DNA from: Garcia nutans
Lineage: Eukaryota > Streptophyta > Magnoliopsida > Malpighiales > Euphorbiaceae
Reading direction: 5' to 3'
Assembly (NCBI GenBank): GCA_947685225.1
Contig: CANTUV010000015.1
Span: 8,060,001 to 8,124,000 of the forward strand
DNA: 64,000 bases
Each line of letters begins with the position of its first letter. Position 1 is the first letter of the stretch. This document shows positions 32,401 to 44,571 of this stretch, in pieces. The position numbers and the translations under genes were made by a program. Below the pieces are notes generated by a model. That model was not told the origin of the DNA and ran no database searches. It saw nothing but the letters and a program-made list of their open reading frames with translations.

Positions 32401-33215
32401 AAACTCTCCTTAAACCTTATTGCTGCAAGTGATCTTCTGCCTATGTAAGCACTCTTAAGATCCCTCTCTTTTGCAATGAACCTCTTCTTCTTTTCACTCT
32501 TATTTTCTCTCCTCTTACTATTCTCTCTTGCACATCTCTCTTTCTTTACTCACTTGTGTAGTCACTCCCCATTGGGCCACATAATTGTTTCTTTTCTCTC
32601 TTGGCCTCTTGTTCCTCCATTTTTTTAGTTAACTAACTACCCGAATCCCTATTTGAAGTATTCATCATCTTAATATGTTCTTGATATACTTCCTTTGGAG
32701 ATAAAGGTGCTAAAGTGAAAATCTTCCCCTTTAAACTAAAAGAATACCTATTCTTGTACCCATCATGTATGACTTTCCTATCAAACTGCTAAGGCCTACA
32801 CAATAATAAATGTCCAGCTTGCATGGGTACTACATCACATAATACTTCATCAACATATTTCCCAATAGAAAATGGCACCACAACTTATTTTGTTACCTTC
32901 ACGTCACCACTATCATTTAGCCACTGTAGCCTATATGGTTAAGGGTGTTTTGCACACTTCAACCTAACTTATCAACTAAGGTTGTACTAGCCACATTTGC
33001 ACAACTGCCTCCATCTATAATCATGCTACAAACTTTCACTCCTACCAAACACCTAGTGTGAAAGATTTTTCCCTCTATTCTATGCTGTCTTCCTTAACCT
33101 GAACATTAAGTGCACGCCTAACTACCAAAGATTCACCACAAATGGCATACTCAACCTCAACATCACTACAAGCCTCCAAACTAGGCGTAGAATCACAGTC
33201 AGATTCTGATTCAGA
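32401..33215 (-). pseudogene. Element G protease and linker, decayed
   Basis: Several frames. Recognisable pieces are a retropepsin-like IIDGGSCANVAST at about 32990-33030, LQWLNDSGDVKV near 32905-32930, and KVIHDGYKNRYSF with PLSPKEVYQEH near 32680-32775. Stops and indels are frequent, so no long frame remains. Confidence 0.7.
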
Positions 33216-34365
33216 TTAAATTTCTCCATTGTCCCTCATAAGCATAGTCTTTTTATTGGGACATTGTGAAGCAATATGTCCATTACTCAAACATTTAAAA
33301 CACTTAATATTTCTTTGCCTATTAGAAGAATTAGCAAAATTAGTGGTATCTTTATTTATAGAAGAGACTCCTTTGCTCTTTTCAAAGCTTGCACCTTTCA
33401 CCTTGGAACTTATGTCTTTATCCTTAGACCTCTCATCTTTATTCTTCTCATCTTTCTTTGGCCACCTTGAGGTCCATGTTGGGTTGTAATTGAAGGAACT
33501 CCTTGCTGCCCCCTTTTGCTTGAGTTGTCTCTCCACCTTCACGGCCATGTTCACCATCTCCTCAAGCTCTATATAGTGATGTAGCTCTACCATATTTGCA
33601 ATATCTCTGTCTAGACCTCCCAAGAATCGAGCCATGGTAGCTTCTCTATACTCTTCAATATTTGCTCAAGTCATTGCCATCTCTATCTCTTTGTGATAAT
33701 CTTCTACTGACATAGACCCTTGAGTAAGTCTCTGCAATTTTTGATGTAGCTCACAATAGTAGTAGGATGGCACAAATCTCCTCCTCATGACAGCCTTCAT
33801 TTCTGCCCAAGTCTCAATAGGATTCTCTCCATTTCTTATTCTTGTAAATTTCAGTTATCCCCACCATATCGATGTATAATCTGTAAACTCAACTGCTGCT
33901 AACTTCACCTTCTTTCCCTCTGAGTAGTTATGACAATCAAATATAAGCTCCACCTTCCTTTCCCACTCTAGGTATGTTTCAGCATCATTCCTTCCTACAA
34001 ATGTTGGAATCTTCATCTTTATGGAATTGATGTTGCTATCTCTCCTTCCTGGCCTCCTATCTCCTCCTGGCATTCTATCTCTTCTAGGCCTAACCCTTGA
34101 AGATTGGTTGTCATCTTCATCTTCATCTTCGTCAGGTTCATCATGGGACTCTATATCGTCTTCATCATAAGTTTGTTGTCTAGTGTCCCTCCGCTTTGTT
34201 GATGTAGCTCCTGATTGTTGGGATTGCTTAACAACCTCAACTTCATCCCTCAAATTCATAACATCTAAACTAAACTTCTCAAATTGGTTTTGCATATCCT
34301 TCATCACGAAAACTACATCTTTCATGCTCATGTCGCCACCCTTGCCTGCCTCCCTCCTCAGACAT
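33216..34365 (-). pseudogene. Element G gag, broken
   Basis: Start at the ATG complementary to 34363-34365 (MSEEGGRQGW in one frame). A frame change in the first codons leads to the open part (GGDMSMKDVVFVMKDMQNQF). An acidic region (DEPDEDEDEDDNQ) precedes the gag core IKMKIPTFVGRNDAETYLEW, which has a stop at about 33855. 33216-33635 gives the rest: MARFLGGLDRDIAN, a Lys-rich linker and the knuckle CFKCLSNGHIASQC. Confidence 0.85.
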
Positions 34366-35485
34366 GATGTAAAACTGCAAGAAAATTTTAGAGAAGAGAG
34401 AAAAAAAATCCTCACACTCTCCCTCACGTGTTTTACTCAATAATATATCACGCCACTCATGTTTCACTCAAATTAGGCTTTTACCCTCTTATTTGCTCAC
34501 ACTCTCTTACCTTTTTTCCCTCTCTTGTTCCCTTCTTCAAGTTGCACTTCAGAATTTAAAACAACTAATCAGGTTAGTCACAAGTAGCAATCTATAAAAA
34601 TTACAATGAAAAGCCTAACAAGAAACAAAAAAAAAAACACCCAAGTTCTAGTTGTAATTTAATAATCATTGTAATAAAAAAAACACACAGATGAAGAATT
34701 GTATGTTTGTGAATGCAAGTCCTAAGAGTAACCAGAATGCAAAAGTCACCCTTATATGCGTGGCAAAAATAAAAGAAATTGAAAACAAAGAAATTAAACT
34801 ATGAGTGCAATAAAATTGACAAAAATAGGAAACTAAATTAAAGAATTTTGATTTTCCCCAAGTGGGAGCTGAAATAAACCCTAGACCTAGTGATTCAACT
34901 AATTTACACTAATTAGGAAGGTAAGATATGGTATAGATGTGAAAGGAATTTAATTGAAACAAGAAAACCCTAAACAATTTTGGAAACAGAATCAATAATC
35001 CCAAAAATTGAGCAAGAATTTTCAGATGGCTCGTTCGCCCTAAAATTAAATGATTTGGGGGCCATGACAAGCTGTTACAAGAAACTCGGTAACAAATGTA
35101 GGGCTCGAAAATCAATTTCTAAATTGGTATTGTACGTCCCATAACTCTTCCGTAGCGAAAAGTTATGGCCTTTCAAAGTTGACCCTTCCACCACCAAAAT
35201 TGACCCTATATTTTTCAACCCAAAAATGTCTCCTTCAACCCTAGCTTTGTTTTAGCAGCCGCCAAGCTATTTTTTTCTTCATTTATTTTATTATTTTATT
35301 ATTTTTCATTTTCTTCTTTCTTCTTTTTATTTTTTATTTTTTTAAGCTAACGAAATAATAGGCCAAAATCAAAACTTCGAATGGATTGAAATAAAAAAAA
35401 TAAAATTACAGAATTGATTAAAGTAAAGAAAAGAATATCACAAAAAGCATAAGAACATAGATAGAGCCAAATCTCTAATACCAAA
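34366..35485 (-). other. Element G leader and degenerate primer-binding site
   Basis: Untranslated leader. The conserved motif AAACACGTGAGGGAGAG lies at about 34417-34433 (minus), followed by TGTGAGG and a pyrimidine-rich stretch ending TTGCAG. The PBS at 35472-35483 is altered (plus TCTCTAATACCA). No gene seen in the remaining stretch. Confidence 0.65.
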
Positions 35486-36188
35486 TGATGCGGAACCCTA
35501 AGATTATAAAGAATCTGAAACTCCATCACACAAATTCAGTATACCAAGAACCCTAGCTGTTTGTTTGTCCTACTAAACCCCTAATTGACATGCAACTAGA
35601 AATGTAGATAATTGGACAAAATTAAAGAAAAAACTAGAAAGAATGCCACAAGTGTTACCTTGATAAGTTGATTCCAATTCTTGATGCAACAAGAAGAAAA
35701 GAACCCTCTCTTGATGAAATTCGGCCAAGCCAAAATAATTAAATAATATGATCACCAAAACCGATGTCTTACAACCCTAAATGAGATATAAATAGCTAAA
35801 CCCTAATTAGGGTTATTAAGTAGCATTTGGTTGGCTAATCAAAATTTAAAAAATAATAAAGTAAACAAAGTTTTAATTTAAAACAAAACAAACAGGGCCC
35901 TTACTTTTTAAATAAGCATAACTAGTGGGCCTTAATACATATTAAATAATATGCCCATATACTTGGATTAAATTTATGGGCTGCTTCTCCTCTATATCCG
36001 TAGTGTCAAAGGCCTGTCCACTAAGTCTTTCTTCCATGAATCGCCTTACAAAGCCTTGGAAGGTATATTTGAGCTACTTGGCTTGCAACCTTGTAATTGG
36101 CCCATTTGGTAAAACGAGCTCCATGCCATGTTGGCCTCCTATGCTTGCTCCGCTATCCTTGCTCATACTTCCATCTTTGTTCGCATCA
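35486..36188 (-). repeat. Element G 5' LTR (703 bp)
   Basis: TGATGCGG...TCGCATCA on the plus strand. The minus frame keeps a tail with NGPITRLQAK, broken by one stop. Confidence 0.85.
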
Positions 36189-36193
36189 CCAAT

Positions 36194-38054
36194 GGCATAG
36201 GTATTGGTGGAGTCTTAATGCAAGAAGGTAATAAGCCAATTGCATTCTTTAGTGAGAAATTAAGTGGGGCAAGTTTAAGCTATCCTACATATGACAAAGA
36301 GTTATATACTTTAGTGAGAGTTTTGAAGACATGAGAGCATTATCTTTACTACAAGGAATTCATAATCCACACTTATCATGAGTCCTTGAAGTATCTCAAA
36401 GGACAAGGTAAGTTGTGTAAAAGGCATACAAAATGGGTGGAATTCATTGAATCCTTTCCTTACATCATCAAGTACAAACAAGGTAAGGAAAATGTGGTTG
36501 TTAATGCTTTTTCTAGAAGGTATGCTCTAATTTCTAAACTTGATGAAAATTATTAGGTTTTGAGTACATTAAAAATTTGTATAATTCTGACCTTGAATTT
36601 GTTAATGTTTATGGGGCATGTGAGAAAGGTGGGCTTGACAAATTCTATAGGCATGATGGTTTTCTTTTTAAAGAAAACAAGCTGTGTGTTCTTCAATGTT
36701 CAATGAAAGAATTACTTGTGAGGGAGGCACATAGTGGTGGGTTAATGGGACATTTTGGAATTAAAAAGACTCTGGGTGTGTTAAGTGAGCATTTCTTTTG
36801 GCAACAAATGAAAAGAGATGTTGAGAGGATATGTGAGAAATGCATTACATGCAAACAAGCTAAATCTAGAGTAATGCCTCATGGGTTGGGCTGTATAACC
36901 CTCTTCCTATACCTAATGAACCTTGGGTTGATATATCAATAGACTTTGTCTTGGCTTTACCTAGGTTTAAAGGGGGGAGAGATTTTATTTTTGTTGTTGT
37001 GGACAGGTTTTGCAAGATGGCACATTTCATTCCATGCAACAAAACTGATGGTGCAACACATGTTGCGGGGTTGTTCTTCAAAGAAATTGTGAGATTACAT
37101 GGCATCCCAATAACAATTGTGAATGATAGAGATGTAAAGTTCCTTAGCCACTTTCGGAAAATACTTTGGAGCAAGTTGGGTACATGGCTATTGTATTCAA
37201 CCACTTGTCATCCACAAATAGATGGACAAACAGAAGTGGTAAATAGGATCTTAACAACTCTTTTGAGGGCCATAATACAAAAGAATTTGAAGAATTGGGA
37301 GGAATGTTTGCCACATGTGGAGTTTGCTTATAATCGCAGTGTGCATGTTACAGCAAACCATTCACCATTTCAAGTTCTGTATGGGTTCAATCCATTAACT
37401 CCAATGGATTTGCTACCTTTACCATTAGAGAAAGCAAATTTGGATGGTAAACAAAAAGTTGACTTTGTTAAAACTTTGCTTGAAAAGGTGCGCACACAAA
37501 TTGAAAAGAAGACTCTACAATATGAGAAGCAACACAACAAAGGCCAAAAGAAAGTAGTATTCGAAGCTGGAGATTTGGTTTGGCTACACTTAAGGAAGGA
37601 AAGATTTCCTAGCAAAAAAAAAAGTCAAAACTAATGCCTAGAGGGGATGGTCCATTTCGAGTCCTTCAAAGAATAAATGACAATGCATATAAGCTGGAAC
37701 TGCCAAGTGAGTATGGTAATGTTAGTGCAACCTTCAATGTTTCTGATTTGTCTTTGTTTGATGTAGGTGATGAAGGATTAGATTCGAGGATGAATCCTTG
37801 TAAGGAGAGGGGGAATGATGAGGAATTACATTCTGATAAAAAAATTGGCCAAGCACCAACAGTCCAATGATGACATGAACAAACAATTCAAAGATCCGCT
37901 AGCCATATATGGAGGACCAATGACAAGGTCTAGAGATAATAAGTTGAAAGAGGCTTTAATTTCCTTCATGGATCAGATTTGGAGAAACAAGTTGCTCAAG
38001 ATTTGTTTAAGGATGATCCATGGATGCAAGAAGAGCTTAAGTTGGTCAACATAA
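36194..38054 (+). pseudogene. Element F RNase H, integrase and LTR-encoded tail, broken
   Basis: Continues F: GIGIGGVLMQEGNKPIAFFS and YPTYDKELYT, a stop at about 36332, then KYKQGKENVV. Integrase: KAHSGGLMGHFG-like zinc domain (36577-36942, CEKCITCKQAKSR), a frameshift, the core 36951-37634 with NDRDVKFLSHF, CHPQIDGQTEVVNR and WEECLPHVEFAYNR (all DDE residues), and GDLVWLHLRKERFP. A poly-A run at about 37613-37621 shifts the frame. 37634-37870 carries GDGPFRVLQRINDNAYK and ends early, while another frame to 38054 holds the tail (GGPMTRSRDNKLKEAL). Confidence 0.88.
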
Positions 38055-38818
38055 TTCAAGCAAGACCTAATCTTGAAGGCTAATCCAGGCTTAATGGAAC
38101 CAGATTTAGGTCCATTTTTAATAATACAAGGTCATTTGGCCATTGTCTTGAAGTCCAAAAAGACCAATGGCCTAAGACAAATTAATAGGATGTTTAAGAC
38201 TATTTTTGTTTTAATTATGCATTTTGACTTTTATTAGGGTTTATTCTTATTAAGTAAGAGTTACAAAGGCTGAAATATAAAGAAAAAGAGTCACAAAAGC
38301 CAAGAAAATAATGGTCCAACATTCACATTGAGTTGGCAAAGTAATGGGGCTATTAATTAGGTGTAATGAGGCCTTCAAGTAATATGGGAATTACATATGA
38401 ACTTAATTCTAATGCTCTCTTTGTATATAGCCTTCTTCTATATAAACAAGGCTGATTTCCTTTGTAAGGACACAATTAAAAGAGATAAAAGATATTTTGA
38501 GCACTTATGAGTGTTTTGTCTTAAGTTATTGCATGAACTTTGGAACTTATCAAGCTATTCAGTTTGTGACGTTCAAATTCCAGAATCTTTGTTTTCATCC
38601 TTAACTTATCAAACCTTCTTTGTTTATGGCTTTTTGAGAAAATCAAAGTGTTATTCTAATTACTTAATCATAAAAGTGATTAGAATAGTTAATCTTACTT
38701 CATTCTTGAACGATCCAGATTTTGATTCAACTATTGGAGGGTGTTAATTTGCATTCCATATATATCATAGTTCTTTAACTATTGGGGTGTATGGTTGCTA
38801 AATTGATGATTTGCATTA
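37816..38818 (+). repeat. Element F 3' LTR (1003 bp)
   Basis: Starts TGATGAGGAATT after the PPT AAGGAGAGGGGGAA (37802-37815) and ends GCATTA at 38818, followed by TSD gctaa. The first 240 bp or so are coding for the tail. The rest is AT-rich with no other gene, and the frame at 38511-38747 has no family features. Confidence 0.82.
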
Positions 38819-39511
38819 GCTAATATCTTCAGCAAGTTTGATATGAAGTCAGGTTACTGACAAATACAAATTGCTAAGAAGGATAGATATAAGACAACCT
38901 TTATAGTTCCTTTTGGGCATTATGAATGGAATGCCATGCCCTTTGGTCTTAAGAATGCTCCTTCCGAATTCTAGAAGATTATGAATGACATCTTTAATCC
39001 TCATTTAGGATTTTTGATTGTCTACATTGATGATGTACTTATTTTTTCCAATACATTAGATCAATATTTTAAGCATCCGAATACCTTCATTAAGGTAGTT
39101 CAAAGGGCAAGTTTAGTAGTATCTGCTAAGAAGATCAAATTATGCCAAACCAAAATAAGATTTCTAGGGCATAATATAGAAAATGGCACTATTATTCCAA
39201 TAGATAGAGCAATTGAGTTTGGGAGTAAATTTTCAGATGAAATTAGAGACAAGAATCAATTGTAGAGGTTTTTAGGGAGTCTTAATTATGTAGAAGTCTT
39301 CTATAAGAATTTGGCATAAGATGCAAAAGCCTTATTTGACAAGCTTTAGAAAAATCCTCCTGACTAGACTTATGAGCACACTACTGCAGTTCAGAGAATC
39401 AAAGAAAGAATGAAAGTTCTTCCTTGCCTTTCTATTTCAAATCCTAATTTGTTTAAAATTGTTAAGACTGATGCCTTTGAATTAGGATATGGGGAAAAAT
39501 TAAAATAAAGT
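38819..39511 (+). pseudogene. Endogenous pararetrovirus reverse transcriptase, catalytic part, broken
   Basis: Third virus piece, continuing the RT of 26380-26823. Reads FSKFDMKSGY (stop) QIQIAKKDRYKT, FIVPFGHYEWNAMPFGLKNAP. The catalytic motif is YIDD (about 39022-39035, in VYIDDVLIFS), then the thumb-like CQTKIRFLGHNI and RFLGSLNY. An RNase H start (TDAFELGYG) is at the end. Stops at about 38858, 38971, 39263, 39317, 39347 and 39366 show long decay. The virus sequence stops at 39511. Confidence 0.82.
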
Positions 39512-39553
39512 GACGCGGAAACCCCCAAGAATGAAATGGTCTTGAAACCCCCC
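39512..39553 (+). other. Short LTR-like remnant
   Basis: 42 bp starting TGACGCGGAAACCCCC, like the ends of neighbouring LTR families (TGACGCGG, TGATGCGGAACCC). Probably the stub of another insertion cut by the arrival of B3. Too short to assign. Confidence 0.4.
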
Positions 39554-40333
39554 TGATGCGGAACCCATGGATCAAATATTACATCTAGAACCCCACATAC
39601 ACATTTAGCATTGAATCTTAGAACTCAAAAATAAATCCTCCCTACCAAACCCACAACTAACCTGTAATTGAGAACTTGGGTGATTGGGATGAAGAAATGA
39701 ATTGATTTAAATGCCACAAGTCAGACTAGATAAGTTAGAACCAATTTTTCATGCAACAAGAATAAGAAGAAAACCTCTCAAACTTGAAAACACATCAATT
39801 ACATTCAGCATAAACTGGAATTCGTAGTAACCCCCTTTAGTTATTTTTCCCCTCCCTATATAGTTGGAAAAGAAGAACTAATGGCTTAAAAGTCTAGATT
39901 TACATGTATCTAGTCACAATAGCATTAATTATTCATCCACATCAATAATATATTCTAAATTACTGCCCATAATTCTAAGAACATTGATGGGCAGATTCTA
40001 AATGCATTTTGGTGTTGGTTCACATGTGTCTAGTCACACTAGCACTAAACCACATCAATATTATAATTCAAATTCTTTCCAATTCCCATCACCGTACTTA
40101 TGGGCAGATTCTTCATGCTTCTTGGTGAGTTTCTGACTTCCTCTTCATGATCCATCATATTCAGTATAAGTTGATCTCCCTCTTCATTAATCCACCCTTG
40201 AATGAAGTGTTGGAACACATGCTGGAGTTTCTTTGATTGTGATCTTGTGATTGGTCCACTTGGCATAATGATATCATCAACATATTTGCTGCCTTGTGTA
40301 GATTCATCAAGCTTGCTTATAGTTTCCTCATCA
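39554..40333 (-). repeat. B3 3' LTR (780 bp)
   Basis: TGATGCGG...CCTCATCA on the plus strand, with the Pol tail (GPITRSQSKKLQH) on the minus strand from 40333 down to 40045. The PPT follows at 40334-40347 (minus GTAAGGGGGAATGA context). Confidence 0.9.
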
Positions 40334-41197
40334 TTCCCCCTTACTCCAAAAAGATTTGTCCTCAAATGTGAACCTACATCAAAAGGAGAAAGATCACTAA
40401 CATTGAAAGTTGCAGAAACATTATATTCACATGGTAGATCGATTTTGTAGGCATTGTCATTGATTCGTTCTAAAACTTGGAATGGGCCATCTCCTCTTGC
40501 ATCCAACTTGGATTTCTTTTGTTTAGGAAATTTTTCCTTCCTCGTAAGAAACCATACCCAATCACCAGGTTGGAAAATCACATGTTTCCCTCTTCTATTT
40601 GCATTATGGGCAAATGATTCATATTTCTTCTCAAGATGAGCGTGCCTTCTCATGTATCTTCTTAACCAACTCCGCTTTCTTTTCACCATCTAAGTTAGTT
40701 ATTTCTTTTAATGGTAAAGGAAAAAGATCAAGTGGCGTAAGCGGATTAAAACCATAAATAATTTCAAATGGTGAATAACCTGTAGAAGAATGTATGCTTC
40801 TATTATACGTAAACTCCACTAATGGCAAATAATCTTCCCAAGTTTTCAAATTCTTACCCATAATAGCACATAACAAAGATCCTAAAGTCCTATTTACCAC
40901 TTCTGTTTGTCCATCAATTTGTGGATGACAAGTTGTAGAGAACAACAATTTAGTACCTAACTTATTCCACAAAACACGACAAAAATGACTTAAGAACTTC
41001 ACATGTCTATCACTTACAATTATTTTAGGAATGCCATGCAACCAAACTACTTCCCCAAAGAACAAATTAGCAATATTTATTGCATCATCAGTTTTGTGAC
41101 ATGCAATGAAATGAGCCATTTTGCTGAATCTATCAACAATAACAAATATGCTATCTTTCCCTTTTCTAGTCCTAGGCATCCCCAAAACAAAGTCCAT
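40045..41197 (-). pseudogene. B3 integrase core, C-terminal domain and tail
   Basis: From 41197: MDFVLGMPRTRKGKD, SDRHVKFLSHFCRVL (second catalytic Asp kept), CHPQIDGQTEVVNRTL, WEDYLPLVEFTYNR. A frameshift at about 40640 leads to HLEKKYESF, GDWVWFLTRKEKFPKQKK and INDNAYKIDLPCEYNVS, then the tail in the LTR ending at 40045. The zinc domain lies in the next entry. Confidence 0.9.
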
Positions 41198-42049
41198 AGA
41201 TATGTCAATCCAAGGTGCATTAGGAATAGGTAAAGAAGTATACAGTCCATGAGGTAAAGACTTAGATTTTGCTTATTTACATGCAATACACTTGGCACAA
41301 ATTCTTTCAACATCCTTTCTCATGTGTGGCCAATAGAAATGTTCATGCAGAATGTCTAAAGTCTTAAATAGCCCAAAATATCCCATGAGTCCTCCACTAT
41401 GTGCCTCATGCACAAGCAATTCCCTTAATGAGCAACTAGGCATGCATAATCTTCCATCCTTAAACAAGTACCCATCATGCCTATAAAACTTCTGAACTGC
41501 AGAATGCTCACATGCTTTATAAACATTTGCAAAGTCAACATTATTGGCATACATATCCTTAATTTGCTCAAATCCTAATAACTTAGAACTAAGAGGTGAG
41601 ATTAAGGAATACCTTCTTGAAAGTGCATCTGCTACTACATTGTCTTTTCCATGCTTATACTTTATCACATATGGAAATGGCTCAATGAACTCTATCCACT
41701 TTCCATGTCTTCGGTTCAGCTTAGTTTTCCCCTTAGATGCTTTAATGATTCATAATCTGTATGAATAACAAACTCTTTAGGCAATAAGTAATGTTGCCAC
41801 ACTTGTAAAGCTCTTACCAAAGCATACAGCTCCTTGTCATAAGTGGAATAATTTAATTGTGCACCATGAAGCTTCTCACTAAAATATGCAATTGATTTCC
41901 CTTCTTGCATCAAAATAACACCTATACCCACACTTGAAGCATCACACTCTAATTCAAAGGTCTTATCAAAATATGGTAAAGCAAGAATTGAAGCAGTAGT
42001 TAACCTTTCTTTCAACAAATTGAATGCCTTTTCATGAATTTTAGTCCAA
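41198..42049 (-). pseudogene. B3 RNase H and integrase zinc domain, broken
   Basis: 42018-41716: FELECDASSVGIGVILMQEG, YSTYDKELYALVRAL, HTDYESLKHLRG, then a frameshift. 41668-41273: KYKHGKDNVVADALSRRY, SGGLMGYFGLFKTLD and CAKCIACK, with a stop before the core at about 41272. The RNase H usual His in TDHES is Tyr here. Confidence 0.86.
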
Positions 42050-42307
42050 TTAAAGTTTACATCTTTTTTTTACAAATTCATTTAATGGTGCAGCAATGGA
42101 ACTAAAATCTTTAACAAACCTTCTATAGAAACTAGCTAAGCCATGAAAACTTCTTACCTCACTCACTGTTTTAGGTGCTGGCCAATCTCTTATTGCCTTT
42201 ACCTTTTCATCATCAACCTCAATACCTTGTGCACTAACCATAAAACCTAATATGGAGGCTATGCTATTCATGGTCATATCACGTTTTTCACCTCTAGAAT
42301 TTGACAT
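42050..42307 (-). pseudogene. B3 fusion of gag start to RT, 85 codons
   Basis: Begins at the normal gag ATG (complement of 42305-42307, MSNSRGEKRDMTMNS) and passes directly into the RT connection (GFMVSAQGIEVDDEKVKAIR, VRSFHGLASFYRRF). Most of gag, all protease and the RT palm are deleted, and the frame is open across the joint at about 42245-42252. It ends at a frameshift in FVKK. Confidence 0.88.
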
Positions 42308-43230
42308 GGTATAAGAACCTGTAAGAAAATGTTAGTAAAGAAAAATTTTCTTACCACACTCCCTTTTGTGTTTCACTCAAGATCAGATTGTCATTCCTCT
42401 TGTATTTCACTCAAAACTTGGTCCTTGTTACTTCTCAATTCTTCTTTTATCAAGTTGAATTTCATAATTAAATCCACTTAAATCAAGTAAAACAAGTTTT
42501 GTTTTAAAGATTCTACAAGGAACCTAATGAACAAAATGAATTCAGCAATTCTATAAGCAATTTAATTTAAACAACAAGAACTGAAAGTTAACACAAGAAG
42601 CAAAAAGTATTTGTTTTAATCAAACCAAAGTAACTATGATTGAGAATTAGCTACTTAATGCATACAAGAAACAAGAGGTATATGAAAGAATGAAACTAAG
42701 AATACAAAGAAAAATAATTCTGGATATTGAAAAATAGAATTCAAATTACTCCAATGAGTAATCTAAATATGCAACCTAAATTTATTCCCAATGCAGGCTA
42801 TGCACTAAATATCATATTTAAAATGCTAAATGGATGCATAATGAGGAGCTAATGTAATTTGATCAAATATAATAAGGTAGCAAGCTGTTATAAATATGCA
42901 AAAAAATCTCAAACACTTGTGTAGAAAAATATTGGACAGAAACAAGTACAAATTTTTTTTTATGTTGAGGAAATTGAATCTGATTCTTTTTTTGGTTTTC
43001 TTTTGATCTTTTCCTTCTTTTTTTTTTTTGAACTTTCAGTAAACAAGGATAGAAATTGAAAAGATAAACAAAAATTCACAGATTTGAAGAACAAGAATAA
43101 GGTGCAACAAGAACAGAAAATGAAGAGACATAGAAACTGAATTTGGTTATTTTTTTTCTTTTTCTTTTGGATAATTAAAACATAAAAGATACCTAGAGAT
43201 TTATCTTCAAGCCAAAGCTCTGATAATAAA
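42308..43230 (-). other. B3 leader
   Basis: Untranslated leader like those of B and B2. The pre-gag motif is at 42350-42374 (minus ACACAAAAGGGAGTGTGG), with GTAAG, TACTAAC and TTACAGG following before the ATG. The PBS at 43217-43228 is degenerate. Confidence 0.68.
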
Positions 43231-43624
43231 TGATGCGGAACCCATGGATCAAATATTACATCTAGAATCCCACATACACATCTAGCATAGAATCTTAGAA
43301 CTCAAAAACAAATTCTCCCTACCAAACCCACAACTAACCTGTAGTTGAGAACTTGGGTGATTTTGATAAACAAAAAATGAATTGATTTAAATGCCACAAG
43401 TTAGACTTGATAAGTTAGAACCAATTCTTCATGCAACAAGAATTAGAAGAAAACCTCTCAAACTTGTAAACACATCAATTACATTCAATATAATCTGGAA
43501 ATTCGTAGTAACACCCTTGAGTTCTTTTTCCCCTCCCTATATAGTTGGAAAAGAAGAACTAATGGCTTAAAAGTCTAGGTTTACATGTATCTAGTCACAA
43601 TAGCATCAATTATTCATTCACATC
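43231..43624 (-). repeat. B3 5' LTR, first piece
   Basis: TGATGCGG at 43231. Cut at 43624 by A2 (TSD acatc). Resumes at 52062. Confidence 0.87.
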
Positions 43625-44571
43625 TGACGTGGACCCTTAGCAACGATGGCAGCAAACCCAACATACAACAATGGTAGAGAACTCCTTGAAACTTGATAAT
43701 CACCTCCTAAGCAACCCAACGCCTATAAAGAGACGCGAACTCACTATGATTGAAGGATTTAGTTGGTAAGAAGAAGGAAAATGCCACAACTCTCGTTAAT
43801 AAGTAAACTTAATTCTTGATGCAAAGAAAGAATTAAAGAATCCACTCTAATCTATCTCACACGAAAATTCACAAGAAGAACTTGTAGAAGAATTCGAAAA
43901 TTTTTAATAATAATGGTGTGTCCAATTCGACCTAATAGTGCCCTTAAATAAGGATTACAAAATTTCTAATTGCATATGGAAAATTAAGACTAAAACATTT
44001 CTAATTGCATAAGGAAAATTAAGACTAAAACATTCCTAATTGCATAAGGAAAATTAAGACTAAAACATTTCTATTTGCATAAGGAAAATTAAGACTAAAA
44101 TATTCGTAATTGCATAAGGATCCTAGGCTTGTAGGGGAAGACACTTCCAAAAACCCAACAAGAATAGGATTTGACAAAGTCAAAACAACTTAACTAATTA
44201 AAATAAAAGGATGGGGACCACAAAATAACAAAAATATCCCCTCTAAATAAATATGAAGATTCGGCCAAGGGTGCAACAAACTCCCTTGGAATTCAGCCAA
44301 CTTGCATCCATTTGACTCTTCCTTGGTAGTTTCTGCCTAGACTTAAAAATAGCCTTCAAAGGCTCCTTCTTGGCTTCCATTGCATGCTTCTAAAACCATG
44401 ATATATTTAGGCCTTTCTTGCAGCTCCATCTCCATCTTCTTAAATGATAATTCTTGAAGCTCTTTGGAAATCTCTTCTTGAATATGCAAAGCCATGCTAG
44501 CTTGATATCTCTTTGCCTTGCTCCTAGTGATTGGTCCACTTGCTAGCTTCAAGGGGTCCTTTCTTGCATCA
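43625..44571 (-). repeat. A2 3' LTR (947 bp)
   Basis: TGACGTGG...TGCATCA. It holds more copies of the CCTAATTGCATAAGGAAAA unit (about 43970-44120) than A1 and a different following block (44121-44342). The last 229 bp are coding for the Pol tail. Confidence 0.92.

Larger units (their letters stand above)
31318..36188 (-). mobile_element. Element G: Ty3/gypsy CRM-like retrotransposon with a large internal deletion
   Basis: Inserted in RNase H of element F. TSD ccagt (31313-31317) against ccaat (36189-36193), one transition. Minus order: 5' LTR (35486-36188), degenerate PBS, leader, gag, protease, RT start, then a deletion joining RT directly to the 3' part of the 3' LTR (31318-31912). RNase H, integrase and the PPT are gone. 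It does not resemble A, B, C or F closely in the LTR. Confidence 0.85.
26824..38818 (+). mobile_element. Element F: Ty3/gypsy CRM-like element with a Cassandra TRIM in place of its 5' LTR
   Basis: Bounded by a perfect TSD gctaa (26819-26823 and 38819-38823) in pararetrovirus sequence. Plus-strand internal part: PBS 27275-27286, leader, gag, protease, RT, RNase H, integrase, PPT and 3' LTR (37816-38818, 1003 bp, TGATGAGG...GCATTA, probably once GCATCA). In place of a matching 5' LTR there is a minus-strand Cassandra-type TRIM (26824-27268) followed by ATCA and the PBS. Cassandra copy 2 (29341-29882) and element G (31318-36188) are nested inside. Confidence 0.8.

Noticed and set aside
39512..39553. 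A TSD or LTR pair for B3 using this stub
   Set aside because: The 42 bp resemble LTR ends but have no partner at 52448, and flanks do not match.
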